Source of the DNA: Helianthus annuus
Taxonomy: Eukaryota > Streptophyta > Magnoliopsida > Asterales > Asteraceae
Direction of reading: 5' to 3'
DNA length: 64,000 nucleotides
Assembly: GCF_002127325.2 (NCBI RefSeq)
Contig: NC_035433.2
Span: 91,652,033-91,716,032 of the forward strand
Part shown: in pieces, positions 38,130-51,337 of the stretch
Position numbering within the stretch: the first letter of the stretch is position 1
Layout: each line of letters opens with the position of its first letter
The notes under the pieces: model-generated
What the model was told of the DNA's origin: nothing
The model's database searches: none
The model's input: only the letters and a program-made list of their open reading frames with translations
Program-made: the position numbers and the translations under genes

Positions 38130-41100
38130 TGTGACAACCCTCAAAATCCCATGTATTCCGTACAATTTATTTAATAATAATTTAAGTGCTTGATGACTGT
38201 GCTAAATTATTTAGCTGCTCTCTGATTACTGTGTTGTACTTACATGTGCGCGTTAACATACTAGTAGTATACAGAAAAATTACTAAATAGTCCGGTATGC
38301 TTTCCTGAGTGTTAGGAATGAATTGTGTTACAAAAATATACATATAAGACACTCTACGGAACAATTAAACACTTTAACGAAACAGTCTCCGACCGAACAA
38401 CTGGACATTACCCGGGACACCAAATAATTGTCGAAACCATTATTTAATTAGTCTTGACTAGTCGTGATCCCCGAATACCATAACACCCACCAAAAATCAT
38501 CACACAAACATATACTATCAAGTTACTTGCACCCTAACTATCAATTACCATTTAGTTAGAAAAATTGAAACAAGACCCCCCCCCAACCGATTTTTGGTCC
38601 TATGGACCCCACCCAAAGATGTACAAATCTTTCCTAATATCTTCCTAAATCTCTAGTGATCTTCCATGAGATGTTGATTGGATATGATAAGATCTTGGAA
38701 ATATTTTGCTTAGATTTCTTATTGATTAAAGTTTACACATAGACCCCTCCCCATATCTTCACAAAATCGGCCCACATGCCTAAATACAAGATTTATGTAA
38801 TCTTCTCACAATCCTAGAAGATTCATTTTGATTTGGTGAAAGATATTGTCATGTACTAACTAGACATAATACCCTATGAACAAAAGAGTTTAGAAAATAT
38901 ATATTGGATCATAAGTACCCATCTTCTTCACATCACCACAACTCTTCTCTCTCCCTCCCAACAAGCTCACGGCCAACACCCCTAACCTCACTTCCATCTT
39001 TCTTTGATCCTCCAACACAATCTAAACACTCCTTAAGGTGTAAGAAGATTATCTAAGGAAGCTTGAAGCATTGAAACATGAAGGACCTCCATCATTAGCT
39101 TTTAACCACCAACTTTTTCATCTTCAATACATAGTGTTCATCCCTAGCCTTGTGCTAGTTGTAAGTGCTTCTAATCACCTTCTTGATCTTGTCTAATGTG
39201 GTTAATAAGAGATTCGTCGGATAAAAATCATAAACACTTAAGAACCTAACATAAAGTCTTGGACAAAAAAATGAATAAGTTGGATAAAGAAAAGTTATGT
39301 GTGTAAATCATGTAGATCTGGTGTGGATATGATTATTTCTGATTTCCTTGATAAGTTACTAGTTAATATTAATGTTTGATGTGTTGTGATCACTAAACTT
39401 GTTAACGGTATCGATCGAACACGATTTAGAAGGTTAAACACTGAAAATCAGAATCTGTCCAAGTTTTACAGCCAACTTCAGTTGGCTGTAAACAGGTCAT
39501 AAACTCAACGAAAAACTGATATTTTGAGTCTAAAATGTGATATTATGAAATACGGTTCTAATGGCACTAGAATCGTAATTTTTGGATTTCGTTTACTATT
39601 TTTAAAGTGTTAATTTGTAACAGCAACTTAAGCTGAATTTTGACAGCAATAAATGGGTGTCGTACTTTCAGTCATAACCTGAGTTTTGTGATGAATCGGA
39701 CCATGAAATTTGTACAGTAGATGACAACCGATGCATGTGTAATTACCCCACTGGAATTTCGTAAATTGGATACTCGATGAATTTTTAATAAATTGTTCCG
39801 TGGACTGTGGTCAGAAATTCTTAAATCTGAGTTCAGTCCGGAATATGATTTTTTATAAAATATTGGTAGTGAACTGGACCCCGATATTTTTACACAATAA
39901 AATATGGAACTTTTAAGACATCTTGTAAAAATTTGGGAATTTTTGGAATAATCTAACTATTTTATTAAAATGTCCGAAAACAGCCGGTTTTGAATATTAA
40001 TGCTGAATTGATATAAGTTGTGACTTGCGTGTCTAAATGTCGAGTATGCTTTCCGTGAATGATCTAACATGGTATATATGTTATGTGCATTATCGTATGT
40101 TTGATTTTGAGTGGGGAATGGATGGGAAACTTAGAGGGGCATAAACCGTTAAAACGATGCATGTTATGTGATAGATACGTGTGGGAACTTTGTGTTCTCT
40201 CTGAAAGCCACTAAATGACTAACTGGTAAATTATATTAGGACGTGATTGACCGACCTTGACTGTTAGCTATATTGAGAATCTAACCGAGCAAACCGAGGT
40301 GAGTTCACACTCTTTCTAAGGCATGGGATTCCCAGGAGTTTGGGAATGGGATTGATTAACTACTTGTACTATCATTACTATTAAACTACTTTTTACTGTC
40401 CTTGGATTGAAGGGCACGTACGTAAAACCTACGTACACGATCATAAGACCATAAACTCTATCACTTTAAGTCCCTCATTTATCGACTTAATCGCCGAGGC
40501 CTATGGCGAGCGGGTCATTAGTTAATAGCGCTATTAGGTTTAACAAACCTCACACCGTGCCAGTCGGACGGGCGTGTACTAATGGACTATGGGCAAAGGG
40601 TCAATGCTGATAGACATTGACTTAGGGCACCTCTTATATTTTCGTAGCAGTCGATACGCATGGTCTAGTAACATATGGGAAACCCCCACTAATCTTCGCA
40701 ACATGTCAGAAAGACCGCGATGCAAACTCATACGATACATGGTTTTTAAAACGAGCAAATGATTTACGAAACGAATGCTATAACTAAACAATCAACTGTG
40801 AATTCACTCAACTTTGTTGTTGACTCGTTGTTACATGCCTTACAGGTCGCTAAATGCTTGGAGCTTGCACGAGGAAGGAGTCGTTGTGGTGTACGGACGG
40901 TTATGTCCCGTGTTCAATATATAATCCTTATGAACTTATTAGACTTGCGTTTGAAACTTTAACTTATAAACTATGGACTTATAATTTGGACTTTACGTTT
41001 ATGCTTCCGCTGTTTAAATTAAAACTTGGTTAAATAGCTTTCGGTCACCAATCGTATTGTGGTTGGCTTTAATTACTTAAATACATAGTTCAGTATGATT

Positions 41101-41172
41101 GGTGGCTCGATCCTGGTCATGTCACGCCTCCGAGCGGTAGTACTCCGCATGGTGGATTTTGGGGGTGTGACA
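38130..41172 (+). repeat. Element B 5' LTR
   Basis: 3043 bp, TGTGACAACC..GTGTGACA. It is near-identical to 45893-48939; I see roughly one difference per hundred bases. It contains a C8 homopolymer (38577-38584; longer in the other LTR), a perfect hairpin at 39465-39492, and an ACGTACGT inverted pair near 40424-40436. Confidence 0.93.
39465..39492. repeat. Perfect 13-bp-arm hairpin in element B LTR
   Basis: TTTACAGCCAACT, loop TC, exact inverse AGTTGGCTGTAAA. The copy in the other LTR is at 47231-47258, also perfect although flanking bases differ. Confidence 0.95.
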
Positions 41173-41175
41173 GAT

Positions 41176-41189
41176 TGGTATCAGAGCCA
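41176..41189 (+). other. Element B primer binding site (iMet-tRNA)
   Basis: TGGTATCAGAGCCA starts three bases after the 5' LTR, an exact match to the usual plant initiator-Met priming site. Confidence 0.9.
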
Positions 41190-41464
41190 TTGGTTATAGT
41201 GAACTTGGTTTTAAAAAGGGAAAAGATTTTGATAAAACCAGACTATAACCTGTACAGTGCTCAACGATCCACAACGACGCTTCGCTCCACGTGCAAGACT
41301 CGACACCATAAGTGGTATGATTTATGTTATATTGTCGGTTAGATAGCTCACATTGTGCATTAGTTAACGTGATAACTGCTACTTGAACCTTGTGTGCTTA
41401 CTCTCTACTGTCGTCCCACATTTACGCACTTTCACGACACTTTTCTCACTTACGTCGCTTCGTG

Positions 41465-42380
41465 ATGAAGATCTTGAGCGAACGCGGGGGACGTATCAAC
41501 CTCACTCAAGCCCAGTTGACGGCTTTGATCAACGAATGAGTTGCTGAGGCACTCGCAGCTGTTCCCGCAGGAGGTATAACCTGCTACTTCAACCCATCTT
41601 AGGACGTTTAGATCCCACCTTCGTGAACCAACTCTTGTGCTTAACCTTGTCCTTTATTATCGCACCACAGGTCAACATGCCCAACCTCCCGTTCCTTCGA
41701 TCAGCAACCGATATAACGAAACGCTAACAACCACACCGCGATTTCCACCAATCACAAGATTACCCCCTCATTACCTTGTTGGGTAGTTAATTATCTTATT
41801 TTGATCTACACCCTCGTATACCCAACGTAGCAAGCGGATGCCTCCTAATGATAGGATAGTCTTTGGGACATTTGAGGACGGCGATACGGATTACTCAACT
41901 TACATACGGACACGACAAGCTACACATTTACCTCACCCCTTTTCCCCCTTACACTACAAGAGTCGCACTTTGATCCTACGATGGTTTATCATAATTATGT
42001 GAAATCGTTTCGCTAGCCTTTGTACCGACCTATGCTTAATGCAATGCCTAATTTCTACTATTGACATACACAGAACCATCATTCCTTTACCACAGTGATG
42101 CTAGACACTAATGCGAACTCACTCTAGATTAGAGGGTTTGGAAGGCTCGAATTTCTATCATTGGTGATCACTTATTGAAACCTTGAGTGTGATGGTGCGT
42201 TTATACTCTCTTGAACGCGTTTTCGCGTCCTTTCTTTGGAACCTCACGATTACACGAACGTATTTTTAAATTCATTCACACGACCTAAGGAAACTCCTCC
42301 AAACTTGATTGCTTACCGACTTGATAAATTGAAAACTCATCTAAGCTTGTGGATCTAGGTGAATTATTCCTCCTTCGCAT
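41465..42380 (+). pseudogene. Element B gag, decayed
   Basis: From ATG 41465 the first 24 codons read as a gag N-terminus (segment GGRINLTQAQLTALINE), then TGA at 41537-41539, after which the same frame still looks gag-like (VAEALAAVPAGG). Beyond about 41575 no capsid or zinc-knuckle segment can be recognised in any frame up to the protease, although the length (0.8 kb) is near what gag would need minus a deletion. It is far more decayed than the pol that follows. Confidence 0.55.
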
Positions 42381-45300
42381 GTGGGTGATACAAGGAACGA
42401 CCCCAACGTTGTGATGGGTAAGTTTCTTCTGCATGATTTCTTTGTTACTGTTTTATTTGATTCGGGTGCCGATACTAGCTACGTGTCCTTAAAAGTTAGC
42501 CAAATGATTAAGCGCACTCCAACACTTTTGAACACCAAGCACACGGTAGAAATAGCAAACGGTAAAAGTCTTGAAGCCACACACATAGTTAAGGGCTGTA
42601 ACCTCGTCCTAGCTAGTCAGACCTTCTCCATCGATCTTATTCATATCGTTCTGGGTAGTTTCGACGTTGTCATTGGAATGGATTGGTTATCTCGACACCA
42701 AGCGGAGATTATTTGCAAGGAGAAAATCGTCCGTATCCCTCGTTCTGGTAAAGAATCGCTCGTGATTCGTGGCGACAAGAGTGGTGCTGTTGTAGGCATC
42801 ATCCCTTTCCTTAAAGCCCAGAAGTGTTTACGAAAGGGCCACACCGCTATCCTAGCCCTCGTTACTAATGCATCCACGGAAGAAAGGAAGATAGAAGACA
42901 TTCCTATTGTACGCGACTTTCCCGAGGTATTTTCCTGAGGAACTACCTGGCCTTCCGCCTCATCGACAAGTCGAGTTTCAAATCGAGCTAGCCCCTGGAG
43001 CAGCACCAATAGCTCGTGCGCCTTATCGACTTGCTCCATCAGAACTCGAAGAACTGTCTACGCAACTACAAGAGCTCTTGGAAAAGGGTTTTATACGTCC
43101 TAGCTCTTCGCCCTGGGGAGCTCCAGTCTTGTTCGTAAAGAAGAAAGATGGTACTTTCAGGATGAGTATTGACTATCGCGAGCTTAACAAGGTGACTGTG
43201 AAGAATCGTTATCCTCTTCCATGTATTGACGACTTATTCGACCAGTTGCAAGGGTCGAGTTACTACTTTAAGATCGATTTGAGATCGGGCTACCATCAGT
43301 TGAGAGTCCGAGAGGAAGACGTCTCCAAAACAACATTCGGAACTTGTTACGGCCATTACGAGTTTTTGGTTATGCCATTCGGGATGACGAATGCACCAGC
43401 GGTCTTCATGGATCTCATGAACCGAGTGTGCAAGCCTTACCTAGATAAGTTCGTTATTGTGTTCATCGACGATATCCTGATCTATTCTAAGAGTCAGGAG
43501 GAACACGAGCAGCATCTACGACTTATGCTGGAACTTCTTCGAAAAGAGCAGTTGTATGCCAAGTTTTCAAAATGTGACTTCTGGCTTCGCGAAGTCCACT
43601 TTCTAGGCCATGTGGTAAACAAGGATGGAATTCATGTGGATCCATCTGAGGTTGAATCGATCAAGAATTGGCCTGCACCCCGCACACCAACAGAGATCCG
43701 CCAATTCTTAGGTCTGGCAGGATATTACAGAAGGTTTATCAAAGATTTTTCCAAGATTGCGCAACCTCTCACTTCACTGACTCAGAAGGGTGTCACCTAC
43801 CGTTGGGGTGATGCACAGGAGTCCGCATTTCAGCACTTGAAGGATAGACTCTGTAGCGCACCTATCCTCTCATTGCCGGAAGGCACAGATGATTTTGTGG
43901 TTTATTGCGACGCTTCCATCCAAGGACTTGGTTGTGTGTTGATGCAACGTGACAAGGTCATTGCCTACGCATCGCGCCAACTTAAGGTTCACGAAAGGAA
44001 CTACACTACGCACGACTTAGAATTGGGAGCAATTGTTTTCGCGCTTAAGATATGGAGACATTACCTGTACGGTACCAAGTGCACCATTTACACCGATCAC
44101 AGGAGTCTCGAGCATATCTTCAAGCAAAAGGAGTTGAACATGCGTCAACGCCGATGGGTTGAACTCTTGAATGACTACGAATGCGCAATCTAGTATCATC
44201 CGGGTAAAGCCAATGTTGTAGCCGACGCCCTCAGTCGAAAGGATACTATACCTAGGCGTGTACGTGCCTTACAGCTTACCATCCAATCTAACCTTCCTGC
44301 TCAGATTCGTGATGCTCAGGTTGAAGCATTGAAGGCAGAGAACATCAGGGCTGAGTCCCTACGAGGATCGAGGCAACAGCTAGAACAAAAAGAAAACGGC
44401 GCCTACTATGTTAACGGACGCATATGGGTTCCACTGTATGGAGACCTACGCGAGCTTGTGATGGATGAAGCGCATAAGTCTCGTTACTCAGTACATCCTG
44501 GTTCGGACAAGATGTACCATGATCTCAAGACTACATACTGGTGGCCTAGTATGAAAGCCAGCATAGCAACCTACGTCGGTAAATGCTTGACTTGTGCCAG
44601 GGTCAAGGTCGAATATCAGAAACCATCAGGCCCACTCTAACAACCAGAGATACCTAAATGGAAATGGGAGCAAATTTCCATGGATTTCGTTACTGGTCTG
44701 CCCAGATCTCAACGCGGAAATGATACCATTTGGGTGATCGTGGATCGACTGACCAAGTCTGCACATTTTCTGCCTATCAAAGAAACGGATAAGTTTTCTA
44801 CTCTAGCAGACATCTACCTAAAAGAAGTGGTATCAAGGCACGGAGTGCCAACCTCCATCATTTCTGATCGTGACGCGCGTTTCACCTCTGAACTGTGGCA
44901 AGCTATGCACAAGTGTTTTGGCTCACGATTAGATATGAGCACCGCTTATCATCCACAGACGGATGGGCAATCAGAACGCACCATCCAAACTCTTGAAGAC
45001 ATGCTTAGGGCATGTGTAATCGATTTTGCTAACGGCTGGGAAAAGCATCTCCCGTTAGTGGAATTTTCGTATAACAACAGTTACCACACCAGCATCCAGG
45101 CCGCTCCGTTTGAGGCATTGTATGGACGAAAGTGCCGATCACCTCTTTGTTGGGCAGAAGTTGGTGACAGTCAAATCACTGGTCCAGAACTGGTAGTAGA
45201 TACAACCGAGAAGATTGCTCAGATACGACAGCGAATGGCGGCAGCTCGTGACCGTCAGAAAAGCTATGCCGATAAGCGAAGAAAACCACTCGAGTTCCAG

Positions 45301-45831
45301 GTTGGGGATCGAGTGCTGCTCAAAGTCTCACCTTGGAAAGGTGTAGTCCGATTTGGCAAACGGGGCAAGCTCAACCCGCGTTATGTCGGACCGTTCGAGA
45401 TCATTGAGAGAATTGGCAAAGTCGCTTACAGGTTGAACCTACCCGAAGAACTCAGTGGAGTTCACAACGTATTCCATGTGTCGAATCTGAAGAAGTGTCT
45501 GTCAGATGAGACCCTCATAGTTCCTCTCAAAGAGCTCACAATCGACGACAAGCTCCGATTCGTTGAGGAACCAGTAGAGATTACGGATCAAGACGTTAAG
45601 ATTCTCAAGCATACCAGAATACCTCTCGTTCGAGTTCGTTGGAATGCTCGTCGTGGCCCAGAGTATACCTGGGAACGAGAGGACCAAATGAAACTCAAGT
45701 GTCCCCAACTGTTTAAGAAAAACACAACCACTACTGAGGCTGAAGCTACCGCAGAATTTCGGGACGAAATTCCAAATCAACGGGGGGATGATGTGACACC
45801 CCGGGAAAATCAGGAAACCAATGCAACTTAA
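42381..45831 (+). pseudogene. Element B pol (PR-RT-RH-IN-chromodomain), broken
   Basis: Aspartic protease with LFDSGADTSY and GMDWLSRHQAEI; reverse transcriptase with [12 protein letters not shown] and active site [10 protein letters not shown]; RNase H with [10 protein letters not shown] and DHRSLEHI; integrase with a Zn-binding region (SRYSVHPG, CLTCARVK) and D-D-E core ([28 protein letters not shown]); and a chromodomain-like tail ([13 protein letters not shown]). The frame is broken by a one-base shift in a T run near 42929-42934 between protease and reverse transcriptase, an in-frame TAG at 44191-44193, and a TAA at 44638-44640. The rest is in a single frame to the stop at 45829-45831. 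Confidence 0.92.
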
Positions 45832-45877
45832 CTAGCTTCCTCAGTAACCACGCACAAAATTTCGGGACGAAATTCTC

Positions 45878-45892
45878 TTAACAGGGGGAGAA
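45878..45892 (+). other. Element B polypurine tract
   Basis: AACAGGGGGAGAA directly before the TGTGACAACC of the 3' LTR. Confidence 0.75.
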
Positions 45893-48800
45893 TGTGACAA
45901 CCCTCAAAATCCCATGTATTCCGTACAATTTATTTAATAATAATTTAAGTGCTTGATGACTGTGCTAAATTATTTAGCTGCTCTCTGATTACTGTGTTGT
46001 ACTTACATGTGCGTGTTAACATACTAGTAGTATACAGAAAAATTACTAAATAGTCCGGTATGCTTTCCTGAGTGTTAGGAATGAATTGTGTTACAAAAAT
46101 ATACATATAAGACACTCTACGGAACAATTAAACACTTTAACGAAACAGTATCCGACCGAACAACTGGACATTACCCGGGACACCAAATAATTGTCGAAAC
46201 CATTATTTAATTAGTCTTGACTAGTCGTGATCCCCGAATACCATAACACCCACCAAAAATCATCACCCAAACATATACTATCAAGTTACTTGCACCCTAA
46301 CTATCAATTACCATTTAGTTAGAAAAATTGAAACAAGACCCCCCCCCCCAACCGATTTTTGGTCCTATGGACCCCACCCAAAGATGTACAAATCTTTCCT
46401 AATATCTTCCTAAATCTCTAGTGATCTTCCATGAGATCTTGATTGGATATGATAAGATCTTGGAAATATTTTGCTTAGATTTCTTATTGATTAAAGTTTA
46501 CACATAGACCCCTCCCCATATCTTCACAAAATCGGCCCACATGCCTAAATACAAGATTTAAGTAATCTTCTCACAATCCTAGAAGATTCATTTTGATTTG
46601 GTGAAAGATATTGTCATGTACTAACTAGACATAATACCCTATGAACAAAAGAGTTTAGAAAATATATATTGGATCATAAGTACCCATCTTCTTCACATCA
46701 CCACAACTCTTCTCTCTCCCTCCCAACAAGCTCACGGCCAACACCCCCTAACCTCACTTCCATCTTTCTTTGATCCTCCAACACAATCTAAACACTCCTT
46801 AAGGTGTAAGAAGATTATCTAAGGAAGCTTGAAGCATTGAAACATGAAGGACCTCCATCATTAGCTTTTAACCACCAACTTTTTCATCTTCAATACATAG
46901 TGTTCATCCCTAGCCTTGTGCTAGTTGTAAGTGCTTCTAATCACCTTCTTGATCTTGTCTAATGTGGTTAATAAGAGATTCGTCGGATAAAAATCATAAA
47001 CACTTAAGAACCTAACATAAAGTCTTGGACATAAAAATGAATAAGTTGGATAAAGAAAAGTTATGTGTGTAAATCATGTAGATGTGGTGTGGATATGATT
47101 ATTTCTGATTTCCTTGATAAGTTACTAGTTAATATTAATGTTTGATGTGTTGTGATCACTAAACTTGTTAACGGTATCGATCGAACACGATTTAGAAGGT
47201 TAAACACTGAAAATCAGAATCTGTCCAAGTTTTACAGCCAACTTCAGTTGGCTGTAAACAGGTCATAAACTCAACGAAAAACTGATATTTTGAGTCTAAA
47301 ATGTGATATTATGAAATACGGTTCTAATGGCACCGGAATCGTAATTTTTGGACTTCGTTTACTATTTTTAAAGTGTTAATTTGTAACAGCAACTTAAGCT
47401 GAATTTTGACAGCAATAAATGGGTGTCGTACTTTCAGTCATAACCTGAGTTTTGTGATGAATCGGACCATGAAATTTGTACAGTAGATGGAAACCGATGC
47501 ATGTGTAATTACCCCACTGGAATTTCGTAAATTGGATACTCGATGAATTTTTAATAAATTGTTCCGTGGACTGTGGTCAGAAATTCTTAAATCTGAGTTC
47601 AGCCTGGAATATGATTTTTTATAAAATATTGGTAGTGAAACGGACCCCGATATTTTTACACAGTAAAATATGGAACGTTTAAGACATCTTGTAAAAATTT
47701 GGGAATTTTTGGAATAATGTAACTATTTTATTAAAACGTCCGAAAACAGCCGGTTTTGAATATTAATGCTGAATTGATATAAGTTGTGACTTGCGTGTCT
47801 AAATGTCGAGTATGCTATCCGTGAATGATCTAACATGGTATATATGTTATGTGCATTATCGTATGTTTGATTTTGAGTGGGGAATGGATGGGAAACTTAG
47901 AGGGGCATAAACCGTTAAAACGATGCATGTTGTGTGATAGATACGTGTAGGAACTTTGTGTTCTCTCTGAAAGCCACTAAATGACTAACTGGTAAATTAT
48001 ATTAGGAAGTGATTGACCGACCTTGACTGTTAGCTATATTGAGAATCTAACCGAGCAAACCGAGGTGAGTTCACACTCTTTCTAAGGCATGGGATTCCCA
48101 GGAGTTTGGGAATGGGATTGATTAACTACTTGTACTATCATTACTATTAAACTACTTTTTACTGTCCTCGGATTGAAGGGCACGTACGTAAAACCTACGT
48201 ACACGATCATAAGACCATCAACTCTATCACTTTAAGTCCCTCATTTATCGACTTAATCGCCGAGGCCTATGGCGAGCGGGTCATTAGTTAATAGCGCTAT
48301 TAGGTTTAACAAACCTCACACCGTGCCAGTCGGACGGGCGTGTACTAATGGACTATGGGCAAAGGGTCAATGCTGATAGACATTGACTTAGGGCACCTCT
48401 TATATTTTCATAGCAGTCGATACGCGTGGTCTAGTAACATATGAGAAACCCCCACTAATCTTCGCAAACATGTCAGAAAGACCGCGATGCAAACTCATAC
48501 GATACATGGTTTTCAAAACGAACAAATGATTTATGAAACGAATGCTATAACTAAACAACCAACTGTGAATTCACTCAACTTTGTTGTTGACTCGTTGTTA
48601 CATGCCTTACAGGTCGCTAAATGCTTGGAGCTTGCACGAGGAAGGAGTCGTTGTGGTGTACGGACGGTTATGTCCCGTGTTCAATATATAATCCTTATGA
48701 ACTTATTAGACTTGCGTTTGAAACTTTAACTTATAAACTATGGACTTATAATTTGGACTTTACGTTTATGCTTCCGCTGTTTAAATTAAAACTTGGTTAA

Positions 48801-48939
48801 CTAGCTTTCGGTCACCAATCGTATTGTGGTTGGCTTTAATTACTTAAATACATAGTTCAGTATGATTGGTGGCTCGATCCTGGTCATGTCACGCCTCCGA
48901 GCGGTAGTACTCCGCATGGTGGATTTTGGGGGTGTGACA
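45893..48939 (+). repeat. Element B 3' LTR
   Basis: 3047 bp, pairs with 38130-41172. Differences are mainly single substitutions and homopolymer length. Confidence 0.93.
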
Positions 48940-48944
48940 CATTA

Positions 48945-50226
48945 ATTGTAATTGCGAATTACAATTAATGAGGAGAGAGATTGTCAGACGGGCACGGGGC
49001 CGTGTGCAGCGGACACGGGGCCGTGCCCTGGCTTCTGTTCAGCCTATAAATAGGAGTGCTTGGTTTCATTGCAACTCATCCCTTGGCACACCACCTCTCT
49101 TACACTTCATCCACCACCCACCACCACCATAACACCATCATCCACCACCATCATCCATTGTCCATCATAGAGTGTGTGAGTCGTCTCGGGATCCAAGATT
49201 GATCGTAAGAGTTCTTGACAATCAAGGTCATGTTTGCCTAAGTCTCTTAAATCACTTGGTGAAGACAAATGTTTAGTATAATACTTTTTATTTTTAATCT
49301 TTTGCACTTTTTATTTGGTTTTGTATTAATGACTTTAATAACTAGTTGCTTATGTTGAAGGTGACTTTTCCTTATCGTTTGTCCGTGGTGTCTTGGCATT
49401 ATTTTACAGTCTATATAAAATAAAAGATTTTCACCATTCATATCTCCACGGTCTGTATGGAGGTATGTTGGCTACCTGGTCGGGGGTTAAGGGAACAGTT
49501 TGGTAAGGGTCTTGCCCTTGTTCAGCGTTTAGAGGTCCTGCAAGGGACCTGGGTCAAATTTAGTAGGATCTCCTTCAATACCCATAAGTATTACCCCCTC
49601 ATAAGTTAACTACTATTAATACTATAACCCGGCTATTTAGGACTGTATCCCTGCTGACTCAGACTACTTAGTCGAGGGTAACGTCACCTCCAAAAGAGGG
49701 GCCTACCATAATTTGCATTAATAACTTAATTCATTATCTTTCAATAATCCGACCCTTTAGGATTGTATCCTTGCTGACTCAAACTACTGGGTTGAGGGTA
49801 ACGTCGCCTTCAAAAGAGGGGCCTACTACAATAACTAAGATAATCTCTTAAACAAGTGCAAAAGTGCGAAAATAATCAAAGGTTATACTAATACACGAGT
49901 CAGATCCAAGTGATTCATCTTGTCTATCTGTTTTTATTTTTATTTTATTTTTCAGCATTTAGTTAGTTTTTATTTTCTTAGTTTAAAAATCTTTTCTAAC
50001 ATTTTGATTTGGTTAGACGTTGAGGATAAACCGTTACTAAAAGCTCTTGTGTCCTTGGACGACCTCGGTATCTTACCAACACTATACTACGTCCACGATG
50101 GGTGCACTTGCCCATATGTGTGTTTAGTGTTAGTGAATATCGTGTTTTATAAATTTAAAACTTGGCTAAAAGTGTAAAAAGGGCTTAAAATATACATCTA
50201 AAACATATACACACTGACACGCATCA
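48945..50226 (+). repeat. Element A 3' LTR, right piece
   Basis: Continues the LTR broken at 38129. It contains the remaining hairpin, two GC palindromes (48992-49026), the TATA box (49045-49052) and the LTR end GACACGCATCA. Compared with the 5' LTR it lacks about 26 bp near 49595 ('GATGGCGGGGATCC' region). Confidence 0.9.
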
Positions 50227-50231
50227 CACCT

Positions 50232-51329
50232 CTTCGAATGACCCCCCTAAACACTGCTATGGGCGTTACCAACTGACGCCAAACGAAGGGGCGCCACCCC
50301 ACTCACGAGCGTTGACCGAGAGAGACGTTAGGATGTGAATATCGATGCATGGACTAGCCGTTATGAAAATATAAAATATTATTTTTAATTTATAAAAATA
50401 TACCCACACACAAACCCTTCTATATTTAACGATAACTCTCTCATTCTTCTCTAAAACTCCTATAAAATATGTACTAACATTCACAATTCCGTGTCAGAAA
50501 TTGTTAGCTCTATGTGGGAGGGACATGCACTTTTTCAATCATTAACACCAACCACTACAGTTAGTCTTATAAAAATAAAAATCAAAACACATATATTAAT
50601 TACCAAGTTTTTTTTATCCATTCATGGGTGTACATTATGCTTTGTGAATATATATTTTCTAACTTTGTGTTTTAATTTTAACCTCTTATCTTTTTTTTTT
50701 TATCTTTTACAATTGTTATATGTAAAAAAAAAATAAACCACTACACCAACACTTTTTAACTTTCAATTTTGATCTCGTATACTTTTAATCTTTTACTAAT
50801 TTTTGTTGTATGTTTTGGTCTAAATTTTATATGACTTTTGCTTTTCTGATTTTCTATGTTTTGGTTTGTTTATTGTTTATTTGCCCCTATATTGCCCATG
50901 GCAATTTAAGTATTTTTTTTATTATACATTATAATTAAAATTAGTTAATTTGCAAAACCCTGAAAGTAATTTATAAGTAATTAAGTAACACATGAATTTG
51001 CGTATAGACTTAAACGTCTCTCCTTTTCTTCTTACTTAGGGTGGTTATAAATGCCTTATGAGTTTACGTCTATAATACGCTATGATTCCATGCTATGGAA
51101 CAAACCGCCTTTTTATGTTACTTAAAAAAGACATTGCACTGCCAAAACGTACAATGGGTAAATCAGTTGTTGTATTTAATAACTTTATTACCGTTCTATT
51201 TAATATGTTGTTTAATTTAATGTAGAGATCTATTTTTTATATATACTTTAACAAAAAAAAACTCAAAATAAATATAAATCCGATAAAAATGTCTAGCTTA
51301 CGTTTAGCAACATAAAATCGTTATAGTGG
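50232..51329. other. Intergenic, mixed repeat remnants
   Basis: No gene seen. 50232-50330 has GGGCG/CGCC words that may belong to the sequence A inserted into (compare 'GGGCGTTAGCC' at 32140). 50640-50870 resembles the T-rich part of the degenerate repeat at 11928-13839. Confidence 0.45.
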
Positions 51330-51337
51330 TTATGGTA

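Larger units (their letters stand above)
38130..48939 (+). mobile_element. Element B: chromovirus-type Ty3 retrotransposon inserted in A
   Basis: 10.8 kb with TGTGACAACC..GGTGTGACA ends and a perfect 5-bp duplication CATTA (38125-38129 and 48940-48944). 5' LTR 38130-41172; iMet-type primer site; a decayed gag; pol in order PR-RT-RNase H-IN-chromodomain; polypurine tract; 3' LTR 45893-48939. It is related in layout to element 1 and to D and E. The coding region carries a frameshift, two internal pol stops and a wrecked gag. Confidence 0.93.
32162..50226 (+). mobile_element. Element A: pol-less Athila-like LTR retroelement, interrupted by element B
   Basis: LTRs begin TGATGTRTGTAAAATGC and end GACACGCATCA. 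5' LTR 32162-33855; internal 33856-37746; 3' LTR in two pieces, 37747-38129 and 48945-50226, split by element B. The flanks CATCT (32157-32161) and CACCT (50227-50231) are a target duplication with one mismatch. Without B it is about 7.25 kb. The 18-base tRNA-Asp primer site is the type used by Athila elements. Internally there are only two small ORFs and no protease, reverse transcriptase or integrase, so it must have been copied by enzymes of another element. Confidence 0.85.

Noticed and set aside
38182..40962. ORF pairs repeated at 45945-46127 and 48487-48729
   Set aside because: These are equivalent positions in the two LTRs of element B; repetition does not show selection.
50232..50330. 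Possible Harbinger-type end at the right flank of element A
   Set aside because: GGGCG/CGCC words are present on both sides of A, but no inverted ends or target duplication could be fixed, so no element is called.
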